Assembly (NCBI RefSeq): GCF_024347135.1
Contig: NZ_AP024908.1
Coordinates: 992,001-1,056,000, forward strand
DNA: 64,000 bases
Direction of reading: 5' to 3'
Source: Vibrio spartinae
Lineage (GTDB): Bacteria > Pseudomonadota > Gammaproteobacteria > Enterobacterales > Vibrionaceae
Shown: positions 37,655 to 46,699 of the stretch, piece after piece
Numbering within the stretch: position 1 is the stretch's first letter
Layout of the letters: each line of letters opens with the position of its first letter
The notes under the pieces: generated by a model
Databases searched by the model: none
Told to the model about the DNA's origin: nothing
The model's input: the letters and a program-made list of their open reading frames with translations, nothing else
Program-made: the position numbers and the translations under genes

Positions 37655-37660
37655 AAGTCC

Positions 37661-37765
37661 TCATTCTCCCCAAACATTCGATTCATGGCCGTAATCTTGA
37701 AGCCATGAAACGCGAATTTGCAAATTATCATCTTCAAAGTATTGCTCAAAATTTTTACTACTCAT
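37661..37765 (-). CDS. Small protein upstream of the UDG-fold gene
   Basis: A 34-residue frame from ATG 37765 reads MSSKNFEQYFEDDNLQIRVS and ends GHESNVWGE*, 6 bp before the next gene. The frame stays open a little further upstream (LDSQLDLENNL) to a TGA near 37813, so the true start may differ. It is probably the 3' end or full form of a cassette partner; the function is unknown. Confidence 0.4.
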   Translation of the reverse strand: MSSKNFEQYFEDDNLQIRVSWLQDYGHESNVWGE

Positions 37766-37815
37766 TAGATTATTTTCTAAATCTAGCTGGGAATCCAAAC
37801 TCGGCTGGACTCATA

Positions 37816-37868
37816 ACAGTTATTAGACAGCATCTTGCCGTATAACATCCCAGCATTGTGCTGTCTAA
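37816..37868. repeat. Inverted repeat TTAGACAGCA / TGCTGTCTAA upstream of leuA
   Basis: A 10-bp perfect inverted repeat, spaced by about 25 nt, sits at the left edge of repeat R2 beside the preceding ATAACAGTTA. Related sequence (ATAACAGTTATTTAGACAAC) is found at 54502-54521 next to another cassette gene. Confidence 0.55.
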
Positions 37869-38321
37869 AATCTGCCGCTCGCTCTTTTATCAGTGAACTT
37901 GAGATAAGATTCTCTCTCCTTTCTCTGCAAAGAAAATCAATAAAATCTGAATCATTAGGGCGAAAATGCCATGAGGTGACTGTTTTGTCCAAAACCCGAC
38001 GATTCCTGTCAACTTCTGTTCAGATATGATCCACAAACCCTTCTAGCATGAATGTTCCCTTTCCTAACCTATGGACAGATTCAACATGCTAGCCACGCCA
38101 TCAGACAAATATGTACCCGCACCGGTCATTCGTTTTCCGCAAAGAACTTGGCCGTCAAAACAGTTAGAACAAGGCCCCCGCTGGTGCTCGACCGATTTAA
38201 GAGACGGCAACCAGTCGTTAGCCAACCCGATGAACATCGATAAAAAATTGAAGTTTTTTGATCATCTGGTGACGTGTGGATTTAAGGAGGTTGAAGTGGC
38301 ATTTCCGTCTGCATCACAAAC
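37850..38321. repeat. Long repeat R2, copy 2
   Basis: Matches 15131-15602 almost exactly, including the upstream region and the first 83 codons of leuA. Confidence 0.95.
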
Positions 38322-39771
38322 GGATTTTGACTTTGTCCGCCAGTTGATCGACAACGCATTGATTCCTGATGATGTGACCATTCAGGTGATTACCCAATCC
38401 AGACCGGACTTGATCGAGAGAACCATTGAGTCACTGATCGGTGCTGCCAAGGCCATTGTTCACTTATACAATGCCACCGCACCGGCTTTCAGAGAAATCG
38501 TCTTCAATCAAGACAGACCAGCGACGTTAGTGCTTGCGGTCAAAGGCGCGCAGCAGATCAGAGCATTATGTGAACAGCATCCTGAAACGCAATGGACACT
38601 GGAGTATTCACCGGAAACATTTAACTTTACCGAGCCGGAATTTGCCCTTGAAATCTGTCAGGCCGTCGCCGAAGTATGGCAACCTTGTGAGGCTCGCCCC
38701 CTGATTATTAACCTGCCAACGACTGTTGAGCGCAACACCCCGAATGTATTTGCCGATCAGATAGAGCACTTCATCCATAACTTTCATTCATTGGCGCATG
38801 TCACCATCAGTGTGCATCCGCATAATGATCGGGGCACGGGTGTTGCCAGCGCTGAACTGGCGATGCTTGCCGGTGCGACGCGGGTCGAAGGCTGTTTGTT
38901 CGGCAATGGCGAACGCACCGGAAATGTTGATTTGGTTACGCTGGCCTTAAACCTCTATTCACAGGGGATCGACCCGCAATTACGCTTTGCCGACATTCAA
39001 AATACGGTTGAACTGGTCGAACAGTGCAATCAATTGCCAGTGCACCCGCGTCACCCCTATGCGGGCAGACTGGTGTTTACCGCTTTCTCCGGATCTCACC
39101 AAGATGCGATCAAAAAAGGATTTACCCGCTATCATGCGCAACCACTCGGCCACTGGAATATCCCTTACTTACCTATCGACCCGATGGATCTGGGGTGCAA
39201 TTATGAAGAAGTCATTCGCGTCAATAGTCAGTCAGGTAAGAGCGGTGCCGCGTGGTTACTACAAGAAAACCATGGCTTGGTGCTACCGAAGATGCTTCAG
39301 GTTGATTTAAGCAAAAGAGTGAAAAATCATACTGACAGCACCGGCAGTGAAATGAATATTGCACAGTTATGGCAACTGTTCAGAACCTCATATGGGTTAG
39401 TCAGCCAGCCTTTGATGAGCTTGCAGCGCTATCACAGCCAACCGACAGCGGACGGACAAAAGATTGAGGCGCAGATTCGTTACCACGACCAAGATATCGT
39501 CTGTGTCGGATGCGGCATCGGACTGATGTCGGCCTTATTAACCGGGTTAATGCAGCAGTTTGATTGCCAAGCTAATGTGGTTGATTACCACGAGCACACG
39601 CTGGGCACACAAACCCACAGTAAAGCGGCGAGTTATGTGCAGCTTCAGTCCACGATGTCTAATGTCAGTATTTTTGGCGTTGCGATTGAAGAGGATGCCA
39701 CCAAAGCGTCGTTACAGGCATTGCTAAACGCCTATGCGCAACTCTTGCGAGCTCCCGCAAGCTTCGCCTGA
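38071..39771 (+). CDS. leuA: 2-isopropylmalate synthase
   Basis: Condenses acetyl-CoA and 2-oxoisovalerate in leucine synthesis. The 566-aa protein is the long LeuA type (fungal/actinobacterial style) with N-terminal [14 protein letters not shown] and catalytic [15 protein letters not shown]. The barrel includes SVHPHNDRGTGVASAELAML and GNGERTGNVDLVTLALN, and a C-terminal regulatory domain follows. Two starts are possible, 38071 and 38086. Vibrio normally has a leuABCD operon; here the gene stands alone beside an AraC regulator and has a duplicated 5' end 22.7 kb away. Confidence 0.9.
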   Translation: MDRFNMLATPSDKYVPAPVIRFPQRTWPSKQLEQGPRWCSTDLRDGNQSLANPMNIDKKLKFFDHLVTCGFKEVEVAFPSASQTDFDFVRQLIDNALIPDDVTIQVITQSRPDLIERTIESLIGAAKAIVHLYNATAPAFREIVFNQDRPATLVLAVKGAQQIRALCEQHPETQWTLEYSPETFNFTEPEFALEICQAVAEVWQPCEARPLIINLPTTVERNTPNVFADQIEHFIHNFHSLAHVTISVHPHNDRGTGVASAELAMLAGATRVEGCLFGNGERTGNVDLVTLALNLYSQGIDPQLRFADIQNTVELVEQCNQLPVHPRHPYAGRLVFTAFSGSHQDAIKKGFTRYHAQPLGHWNIPYLPIDPMDLGCNYEEVIRVNSQSGKSGAAWLLQENHGLVLPKMLQVDLSKRVKNHTDSTGSEMNIAQLWQLFRTSYGLVSQPLMSLQRYHSQPTADGQKIEAQIRYHDQDIVCVGCGIGLMSALLTGLMQQFDCQANVVDYHEHTLGTQTHSKAASYVQLQSTMSNVSIFGVAIEEDATKASLQALLNAYAQLLRAPASFA

Positions 39772-39775
39772 TGCA

Positions 39776-40549
39776 TTAGCGGGCTAATGGCATTGTCGGT
39801 GGACAATATTCACTCGGAGACAACCCGGTGCGGCTTTTAAACATTGCGCTAAATGCACTCGGGCTGTCATAGCCAATCGCTAATGCGGTATCTAACACGC
39901 TACAGCCACTGGCTAACAGTTCCAGTGCATGGAGTAATCGCTTCTGACGTAACCATTCGGTAAAGGTTAACCCCAGTTCTTGCTGGAATCGGCGTGATAC
40001 CGTCCGCTCGCTTTGGCCGAGCGATTTCGCTGCATCAGAAGCCGTCCATGGATGCGAGAGACGCTCAGAGATGTTGCGACAGAGCGCCACCAACGCTTCA
40101 GAACTTGGATAAGGCAGATAAAAATCAATCGGGTCCAATCGGCGTAACTCGTCCAGAATCAACTCAAATATGCGCTCTTCGCGTGTCCCTGCCATGCGAA
40201 TGTCGGGCAGAGCAACCGCCTCCACAATTAAACAGGTCAACAACGGGGAGACCGTCGATAACACACAAGTATTCGGCAGATCAGCCCGCGCCATCGGGTC
40301 AACAAACAGCGTACGAACGCGAACCTCACCGGTAATTCTGAGGCTATGGGAAACACCTGCCGGGATCCACAACCCCTTATTGGCGGTCACCACCCATGAC
40401 CCTGTTTGCGTATCCACGCGAATCACCCCATTGAGCGCATGTAAAAACTGGGCGCACTGATGGATGTGAGGCGCTTCAATGTCCCCGTGCGCATAATTGT
40501 GTGCATAAGCAATAATTGGCGGCCCTAACGCTTCGTCACAAAATTTCAT
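39776..40549 (-). CDS. AraC-family regulator with cupin domain
   Basis: This 257-aa protein has an N-terminal cupin (HIHQCAQFLHALNGVIRVDT, GLWIPAGVSHSLRITG) and a C-terminal AraC DNA-binding domain (SDAAKSLGQSERTVSRRFQQ, ALAIGYDSPSAFSAMFKSRT). It is convergent with leuA, 4 bp apart. The organisation is like that of the 10995 regulator, but the sequence is different. The target is unknown. Confidence 0.85.
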   Translation of the reverse strand: MKFCDEALGPPIIAYAHNYAHGDIEAPHIHQCAQFLHALNGVIRVDTQTGSWVVTANKGLWIPAGVSHSLRITGEVRVRTLFVDPMARADLPNTCVLSTVSPLLTCLIVEAVALPDIRMAGTREERIFELILDELRRLDPIDFYLPYPSSEALVALCRNISERLSHPWTASDAAKSLGQSERTVSRRFQQELGLTFTEWLRQKRLLHALELLASGCSVLDTALAIGYDSPSAFSAMFKSRTGLSPSEYCPPTMPLAR

Positions 40550-40816
40550 CCATCATCACACTCATCCCGACCCGTTTCAGGTATTTAAAGCCAATCACGA
40601 ACAGGTTGTCAAACTCAGCCTTGGCGCATTGAATGCAACAAAAGGCATAGTGCGATACGTCAAAGTCAGTGCCTCAATGAACATTCCGTTAATAACCACA
40701 TCTATTTTCCAGCAACATATCGCATAACCGCAAATTGCCCGCCTTTAAGACTGTGATTGATGAACAATTGCAGATAACATACTCATTTGAGCTCATTCAT
40801 ACAATTCAAATAGAAC
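40550..40816. other. Intergenic region upstream of the AraC gene
   Basis: Promoter region for the AraC gene on the minus strand and possibly for the small genes to the right. No specific site was recognised. Confidence 0.3.
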
Positions 40817-41068
40817 ATGGCAAAACTGGGATATTGTGAAATCGATAATTTAAAGTTGAGTCGTCAGAGCAAACGTGCTGTATTTGAGATTCATGACATC
40901 ATGTATCATGCTAATCTTTTCAGTACTGCTATGGGCTCTATCCCGTTTGTTCAGATTTTTATGAGTCCGAGTATCACCAGTAGCCCACTGGAGACTGGGA
41001 TCAATATTCATGAATATGATTGGCAAACATTTAGCGATGAGTGCTGTGCCGAAAATCGTTCGCTATAA
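40817..41068 (+). CDS. Hypothetical 83-aa protein
   Basis: An open frame with ATG start and no convincing ribosome site reads MAKLGYCEIDNLKLSRQSKR and continues to HEYDWQTFSDECCAE. I do not recognise it. It may be a degraded gene. It precedes a lipoprotein gene on the same strand. Confidence 0.3.
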   Translation: MAKLGYCEIDNLKLSRQSKRAVFEIHDIMYHANLFSTAMGSIPFVQIFMSPSITSSPLETGINIHEYDWQTFSDECCAENRSL

Positions 41069-41139
41069 AATCCGCTCTGTTGCAGAACCCATGAGTTGGT
41101 ATACAGGTGGAAAAGAAGGGGAATTTTGGAGATATATCA

Positions 41140-41589
41140 GTGAAGCCGCGTTATAGCATTTTTTATATATTCATGATGCTGCTGAGTGGTTGTACAAATC
41201 GAGTCAATAGTGTTCAAGCCCTCACCCAATGGGACAAAGCTTATGGTCAGTGTCTCGCTCAGGAGCAAAACAGTCCTGTCAGATTTCCTGAAGATAATGC
41301 TTGGTTTAATTCACTCAGCTCAATCCAGAAGAAGCATGTTGTGCTGTATATTTATCAGGAAAAGATGTATCAGTGCTCGGCTCGACAACAGGCCCAGCTT
41401 AAGCAAGCACTCACTGCTGAAAATAACCAAACCCTATTGAAACTCTTTCGTGACATGAAGTTCTTGAGTACACCGGATAAAACACTGGTTGAGAATATTG
41501 ATCCTGCCCAACTGCACAGACTGAGCCAAAATATCTCCATTTTCAATTTAGGGAAAGTTGCCGCCCAGCTTCATTTCCGTGAGCGATGA
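41140..41589 (+). CDS. Putative lipoprotein
   Basis: From GTG 41140 (GGAG eight nt upstream) the product is about 149 aa with a short signal and lipobox (YIFMMLLSGCTNRV), so it is probably acylated and exported. The rest is helical and soluble (LTQWDKAYGQCLAQEQ, IQKKHVVLYIYQEKMY). The family is not recognised. It overlaps the next membrane-protein gene by 11 bp, suggesting co-translation. Confidence 0.6.
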   Translation: MKPRYSIFYIFMMLLSGCTNRVNSVQALTQWDKAYGQCLAQEQNSPVRFPEDNAWFNSLSSIQKKHVVLYIYQEKMYQCSARQQAQLKQALTAENNQTLLKLFRDMKFLSTPDKTLVENIDPAQLHRLSQNISIFNLGKVAAQLHFRER

Positions 41590-41896
41590 ATATACATTGA
41601 GAAAGCTTGGTGTCGATGAAGCAAAATTGATTGTTCATGCAATCGCTGTTGCAGGACTACTCATGTTAGCGCCACTCAATTCATGTTTCCGACTCGTTTA
41701 TAAACGGGAGCTTAATATCAAAATACTTTACGCGATCCCTCTGTTAGCTGGCTGTTTATCCGCTTTCCTTAATTTTCAGATATATCAACAAATTATAACG
41801 CCACAAGGGTTGGTTGAATGCCCGAAACAAGCGGGCTACAAAAAGAATTTACTCAGGAATTATGTAAAAAATATCCAACAGTGTGAAAAGTTCTAA
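41579..41896 (+). CDS. Small membrane protein, DUF1240-like
   Basis: About 105 aa from GTG 41579, with two hydrophobic segments (LIVHAIAVAGLLMLAPL, ILYAIPLLAGCLSAFLNF) and a cysteine-containing C-terminus (ECPKQAGYKKNLLRNYVKN, QQCEKF). This resembles DUF1240 proteins, whose role is unknown. The first hydrophobic segment of the family may be missing here, so truncation is possible. Confidence 0.5.
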   Translation: MSDEYTLRKLGVDEAKLIVHAIAVAGLLMLAPLNSCFRLVYKRELNIKILYAIPLLAGCLSAFLNFQIYQQIITPQGLVECPKQAGYKKNLLRNYVKNIQQCEKF

Positions 41897-41934
41897 TCGA
41901 CTGGAGATCGACAATGTTCAACCCAAACACCATC

Positions 41935-42822
41935 TCAATTGTCATCATTCCCCAGCCGCGCCTGACACAGCCGTTCCACCAGCGCTTTTAGTTTCTCCAC
42001 TTCATCTTGTAAATAGGCCAGCTCTTCTGAGGTGATTTCATAGTGCATTGAATAACGCGCATCGATATAGGCGCGTTGCAGACGGCGGAAGCTGCGGCGG
42101 TGGAATTTATCATCCATCGGGAAAATGTCGGCAAACGCGAGATCCTGACTGGCACAGTATTTTTTCAGCTTTTCAATATTATGCGTTTTCGGCAGATAGT
42201 TGGTCAGCACCAGTAAGGTACAGGCAAAAAAACGTTCTGTCGCTTGATGTAAAAGGAAAGCCGATTGAGCAAATTTTTGTTTATCCAAAGAAAATTGAAA
42301 TAATTCAAGGAAATCGGAAGCGCTGGCAAACCAATGACCATAATGCTTTTGCGCGATTTGATGCATTTCAGCTTCACTCAAATTACCCGGCTCGGCCAGC
42401 GCTCTTGGTGTCGCGGCAAAGATTTCTATCCCTTCCTGACGGATATCCTTAAAAAAGTAGTGACCTTGCCGCAGCTGTTCATTGACTTCCTGCCAAGTGT
42501 GAACAATCAAACCTAACGGCGCACTTTTCACTTTACGGTCGATCTGATCTTCTGCCCGGCGCCAGATTAAATCTTCTTCCACCAGTGCGGGCTGATTCAC
42601 AATCACCAAGATGTCATAGTCGCTGACATAACCATTCGGAATATCACTCACCCAACCGCCTTTGGCATGGCTACCGAACAGAATGATTTTCAGGATCTTG
42701 AACTCAGACTTACTCCCCTGCTTGTTGGCGATGAAATCATCCAACGTATCGCGCAGAATGGTCGAAATCAGCCCCAGCTCGTGCTGTTTTCGTTCAGGAA
42801 GGTGGTCGAGAGCAGTCTTCAT
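41935..42822 (-). CDS. Fused MNT-HEPN protein (second intact copy)
   Basis: This 295-aa paralogue of the 19958-20836 product shares IILFGSHAKGGWV, SDYDILVIVNQPALVEED in the nucleotidyltransferase half and RRLQRAYIDARYSMHYEITS in the HEPN half. The ATG at 42822 aligns with the other copy's start. Differences are spread along the whole protein, so this is an older paralogue rather than a recent duplicate. No structured repeat was seen beside it, unlike the other copies. Confidence 0.85.
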   Translation of the reverse strand: MKTALDHLPERKQHELGLISTILRDTLDDFIANKQGSKSEFKILKIILFGSHAKGGWVSDIPNGYVSDYDILVIVNQPALVEEDLIWRRAEDQIDRKVKSAPLGLIVHTWQEVNEQLRQGHYFFKDIRQEGIEIFAATPRALAEPGNLSEAEMHQIAQKHYGHWFASASDFLELFQFSLDKQKFAQSAFLLHQATERFFACTLLVLTNYLPKTHNIEKLKKYCASQDLAFADIFPMDDKFHRRSFRRLQRAYIDARYSMHYEITSEELAYLQDEVEKLKALVERLCQARLGNDDN

Positions 42823-43009
42823 ATTGAATGATTTTAACCAGTTAGCCGACAATGCCCCTAGTGTGGCGAGGCGCCGGACAAATGTCTATGCCTTTGTCCG
42901 GGGTTCACCGGAGTAACGATTTAAATCTGCGAGTCAGGACAAAATAAGGTGCCGAGAGTGATCAGGACTTAAGTAGCAGACATTAATATGCCGTCCGCCA
43001 AACCAATGA

Positions 43010-43031
43010 AAGGGAGCTATGCAGCTCCCTT
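43010..43031. terminator. Rho-independent-like hairpin
   Basis: The perfect stem AAGGGAGCT-ATGC-AGCTCCCTT lies downstream of the minus-strand SLC13 gene. On that strand the run following it is weak, so termination efficiency is uncertain. Confidence 0.6.
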
Positions 43032-43101
43032 CTCTCTCATTCCTGCATCATATCTTCATGATCAGGATTCTGTTGGGGGTCACCCAGCGCTTTACGCTGC
43101 C

Positions 43102-44487
43102 CTACCAGAAGTACACCGCAATCAGAGTAAGCAGAATAATACAGGCGATATTTAAATAAATACCGACTCGCATCATCTCGGACTGCTGAATATGACCTGA
43201 GGCAAATACAATGGCGTTCGGCGGTGTGGCGACTGGCAGCATAAATGCACAGGATGCCGCAACCGCGATTAATACCGAGAGCAACACCGGTGAAACCCCG
43301 AACGCTTCGGCAACACTGGCAAAGACCGGAATCAATAACGCCGCACTGGCCGTATTACTGGCAAACTCAGTCAGAAAGACCACAAATGTCGCGATGATGA
43401 TCACGATCCAGAGCATCCCGAGGTTTGAAATCATACTGCTCAGTTCGTGGGCAATGAAGACACTGGTTCCGGTATGCTTGAGGACATTACTGAGACAAAT
43501 ACCCCCACCGAACAACAGTAAGACCCCCCAGTCTGCGGTTTTTTCAATTTCTTTCCAGTGTACCACCCGGGCGAAACTCACCAGAATAATCGCACTAAGT
43601 GCAATGATAGTATCAAACGATTTGAATCCGCCCAGCATGGCGTTGATTGGTTTACTGAATATCCAGAAAAACACCACCAGCGCAAAAATACCGAGCGTCA
43701 CAACCTTGCCTTTATCCCAATCCACCGGTTCATGGTTCAGTTCAAAATTACCGGACAAATCAGGCTTAAGCAACAGATAGAGAATCCCAATCATTACCGG
43801 CAGCATGACCACCGTGGTTGGCAAACCAAATTTCATCCAGTCGATAAATGTTAACCCGACTTGGGCAGCGGCTATCGCATTCGGTGGACTACCGACGACA
43901 GTCGCTATCCCACCGATACTGGCGCTATACGCAATCCCTAATAAGACGAAAACATAAGTTTTATGGCCTTTGTCTGCATCGACTTTACTCAGAATGCCCA
44001 GCACCAGTGGCAGCATCATCGCGGTTGTCGCAGTATTACTGATCCACATCGATATCACCGCAGTGACACTAAACAGCATAAAAACCGCGACACTCATTCT
44101 GCCTTTCGCCATCAAGAGCACTTTATCGGCAACCACTTTATCCAACCCTTGCTGGTGCATGGCTGCGGCTAACGCAAAGCCCCCCAGAAAGAGATAAATA
44201 ATCGGGTTGGAAAAGTAGCTCAGCGCGGTGGTGGTATCAAATACACCGAACAATACCGAGAGAACCGGGACCAGAACGGCGGTCACCGTCACATGGAGTG
44301 CTTCGGTTAGCCACAACACCGCAATGAAGGCGAGCAGGCTGATCCCCAGTACCACATCAGGCTGAAACGGTAAGTTAAAATAAAGTAACAAGAACAGCAC
44401 GATATCGATCAAGATAATGATACTATTACGGTTTAAAAACCATTCTCGGGTGTTCGCGGGGAGAGGGACATTATCGTTTTTATTCAT
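43102..44487 (-). CDS. SLC13/DASS-family sodium:dicarboxylate (or anion) symporter
   Basis: This 461-aa inner-membrane carrier has about 11-12 hydrophobic segments. It has the two family SNT-type motifs, [17 protein letters not shown] and [15 protein letters not shown], and the APPN-like [11 protein letters not shown] and [17 protein letters not shown] lies before ATG 44487, which is preferred to an in-frame ATG 13 codons upstream. Likely substrates are C4-dicarboxylates or citrate, but sulfate/other anions cannot be excluded. Confidence 0.88.
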   Translation of the reverse strand: MNKNDNVPLPANTREWFLNRNSIIILIDIVLFLLLYFNLPFQPDVVLGISLLAFIAVLWLTEALHVTVTAVLVPVLSVLFGVFDTTTALSYFSNPIIYLFLGGFALAAAMHQQGLDKVVADKVLLMAKGRMSVAVFMLFSVTAVISMWISNTATTAMMLPLVLGILSKVDADKGHKTYVFVLLGIAYSASIGGIATVVGSPPNAIAAAQVGLTFIDWMKFGLPTTVVMLPVMIGILYLLLKPDLSGNFELNHEPVDWDKGKVVTLGIFALVVFFWIFSKPINAMLGGFKSFDTIIALSAIILVSFARVVHWKEIEKTADWGVLLLFGGGICLSNVLKHTGTSVFIAHELSSMISNLGMLWIVIIIATFVVFLTEFASNTASAALLIPVFASVAEAFGVSPVLLSVLIAVAASCAFMLPVATPPNAIVFASGHIQQSEMMRVGIYLNIACIILLTLIAVYFW

Positions 44488-44770
44488 TAGACTTCCTTTT
44501 ATTTGGGCTATGTTGAACCTCAACAATCCGACTGGAAAAGGTCAGTGAGATGACCATCCATGACAAGCGGTTGTGAGTTATTATTGAATCAATTGCGCAA
44601 TAAGCAACATAAACAATTAATGACATAAGACATACCTTGGTTCTGTTACGCGAGTCAATAAAAGCAGTTATCTCCGTAAAAATGATAATGATTTGATTCA
44701 CCGGTCAGCAATTTGCGGCCATGATGCAGAGGCGAATCAATCATAGCTTCACATACCAATCAGGAACGTT

Positions 44771-45727
44771 ATGGATTTACTACTACAACAACTGCAATTC
44801 TCACTGTCGGTGACCGGCCCGATCTGTCTGATGCTCTTTTTAGGGATTTATTTTCGACGCAGTCAGCTCATCGATGACCATTTTATTGAAATCGCATCGC
44901 GCCTTGTATTTAAAGCCACGCTCCCGACGCTACTCTTTCTGAGTATTGTCAATTCCCCACATGATGTGACCAGCGGTGGCTCATTGGTGCTCTATGGCGT
45001 CATCTCTAACTTTGCTTTTTTCCTGTTGATCACACTGGTGGTCAAATATTATTTCAAGCGCGAGGCCGATCAAGGGGTAATTATTCAAGGCGCTTTTCGC
45101 GGCAACAGCGGCATTATCGGGCTGGCTTTGATTGCCAATGCATACGGACCCGACGGTTTGGCTCAGGCCGCACTGTATGTGGCAGCAATAACGCTGCTCT
45201 TTAACGTACAGGCGGTCATCACGCTGACCCCAAAAGGCAGCCAGTCGGGGATGAAGGTACTGGTGATGGTGGGCAAAACACTGACCAAGAATCCGCTGAT
45301 CATCTCCATATTATTGGGGCTTGGCTTCTCTCAACTCAATCTGACACTGCCGTATGTCGCCAGCACGGCCGGGCAATATTTCGCCAATATGACCCTGCCA
45401 TTGGCACTGATTTGCGGTGGTGGGTCACTGAATATCCGTCAACTCAATCATGATAAAGCTCCGACTTGGTCGGCGACAGCGTTCAAATTACTCGCCTGCC
45501 CGATTCTGATCACCTTCGGTGCCTGGATCTATGGGTTCCGCGGCCCTGAGCTGGGCATCATCTATTTATGTAGTTCCGCACCCTCCGCTGCCGCCAGCTA
45601 TGTGATGGCACGCGCAATGGGCGGAAACGCGACACTGGCCGCCAATGTCATTGTGCTGACCACTTTATTGTCGCTGTTAACCACCACGCTCGGTGTGTTT
45701 GTGTTGTCATCACTGGCGCTGATCTAG
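44771..45727 (+). CDS. AEC-family permease (auxin efflux carrier type)
   Basis: This 318-aa inner-membrane protein has about ten hydrophobic segments in two halves. GAFRGNSGIIGLALIANAYG and the final SSAPSAAASYVMARAMGGN are the two conserved crossover motifs of AEC carriers (MleP/MdcF/YfdV). Known bacterial members transport malate, malonate or other organic acids. It diverges from the SLC13 gene, suggesting an organic-acid transport locus. Confidence 0.88.
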   Translation: MDLLLQQLQFSLSVTGPICLMLFLGIYFRRSQLIDDHFIEIASRLVFKATLPTLLFLSIVNSPHDVTSGGSLVLYGVISNFAFFLLITLVVKYYFKREADQGVIIQGAFRGNSGIIGLALIANAYGPDGLAQAALYVAAITLLFNVQAVITLTPKGSQSGMKVLVMVGKTLTKNPLIISILLGLGFSQLNLTLPYVASTAGQYFANMTLPLALICGGGSLNIRQLNHDKAPTWSATAFKLLACPILITFGAWIYGFRGPELGIIYLCSSAPSAAASYVMARAMGGNATLAANVIVLTTLLSLLTTTLGVFVLSSLALI

Positions 45728-45738
45728 TCGATCAAAAA

Positions 45739-45759
45739 GGCAGTCTTGAACAGACTGCC
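45739..45759. terminator. Bidirectional rho-independent terminator
   Basis: The stem GGCAGTCT-TGAAC-AGACTGCC, with AAAAA on its left (giving U-run on the minus strand), lies between the convergent AEC and spermidine-synthase-like genes. Confidence 0.8.
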
Positions 45760-45786
45760 TCAACAACATAGGCCGATAACAAGCGA

Positions 45787-46698
45787 TTACAATAGGTTTG
45801 CCGGAGAATACTGATCGGTTAAAGGCCGGGCGGAGCGGTCCCAGTCTGCCTTGGTGGACATCAATGACGGGAACCGTTCGATCAAGACATCATAAGGGGC
45901 TAATAGCTTTGCCAATGGCTTCGCACGCTCTCGCATGACTTGTCGGGAAGGCAGCGGCTGTTTACCATTACCGACAATGATGATCCGGTTACCATAGTTT
46001 TGTTCCTGTTTAACTTTGAAATTAAAGAACGGACCAAACACCTGACGATAGGTCTCGGATTCATGCGCATAAAGCTGACTGGACGACCAAGTGTTTGCCA
46101 CCAACACGCCATCCTTGGTCATGAGTCGTTGCACTTCTTGTAAATATTCCCGGGTCATTAAATGCTCCGGAATATAGTCACCGGTAAACGCATCGAGAAT
46201 AATAAAGTCATATTTTTTCTTCCGGAGAATGGCACGTTTGACAAAAACGCGTCCGTCCGCAACGGACACCGAGGTATGCGGCGTTTCTTTAAAATGAAAG
46301 TAATCCCGCGCAACTTTCACCACGCCCGGATCCAATTCCACCACATCCAATGCAGCGTCAGGGTAAAGCTGCGTCAACACATTCGGAATCGAAGCACCGC
46401 CCAGCCCAATCAACAGTATCCGCTGCGGATGAGGATTCATTAACAACCCGCCCATCACCATCTGACTGTATGAATACACCAGCCGATGATCGTGCTCGTC
46501 TTGATACTGACAGGTCTGCACACTGTCGCCTTTGACCAATGCAAACACCAAACAACGCAACCCATCTTTCTCAACCACCGCAATATCCCGATAGAGCGAC
46601 TTCTGGGTATAGATCACTTCACTCTGAGCGGAAAACCCAACCACGAACAGCAATACAGGCAGCCAGATACGTACCGATAACATCGTCTTCAACATCAT
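45787..46698 (-). CDS. Spermidine-synthase-like methyltransferase-fold protein
   Basis: From ATG 46698 (one base after the upstream stop, AGAGG ahead) the product is about 303 aa with a membrane/signal segment (IWLPVLLFVVGFSAQS) and a SpeE-like Rossmann domain: ILLIGLGGASIPNVL, LDVVELDPGVVKVARDYF, and YDFIILDAFTGDYIPEHL. It is coupled to an upstream membrane protein; together they resemble the two halves of fused MFS/spermidine-synthase-like proteins. True polyamine synthesis is not certain. Confidence 0.8.
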   Translation of the reverse strand: MMLKTMLSVRIWLPVLLFVVGFSAQSEVIYTQKSLYRDIAVVEKDGLRCLVFALVKGDSVQTCQYQDEHDHRLVYSYSQMVMGGLLMNPHPQRILLIGLGGASIPNVLTQLYPDAALDVVELDPGVVKVARDYFHFKETPHTSVSVADGRVFVKRAILRKKKYDFIILDAFTGDYIPEHLMTREYLQEVQRLMTKDGVLVANTWSSSQLYAHESETYRQVFGPFFNFKVKQEQNYGNRIIIVGNGKQPLPSRQVMRERAKPLAKLLAPYDVLIERFPSLMSTKADWDRSARPLTDQYSPANLL

Positions 46699-46699
46699 T

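Noticed and set aside
37835..38029. Short frame upstream of leuA as a leader peptide for attenuation
   Set aside because: It has no run of Leu codons as a leu leader needs, and no terminator/antiterminator pair was found.
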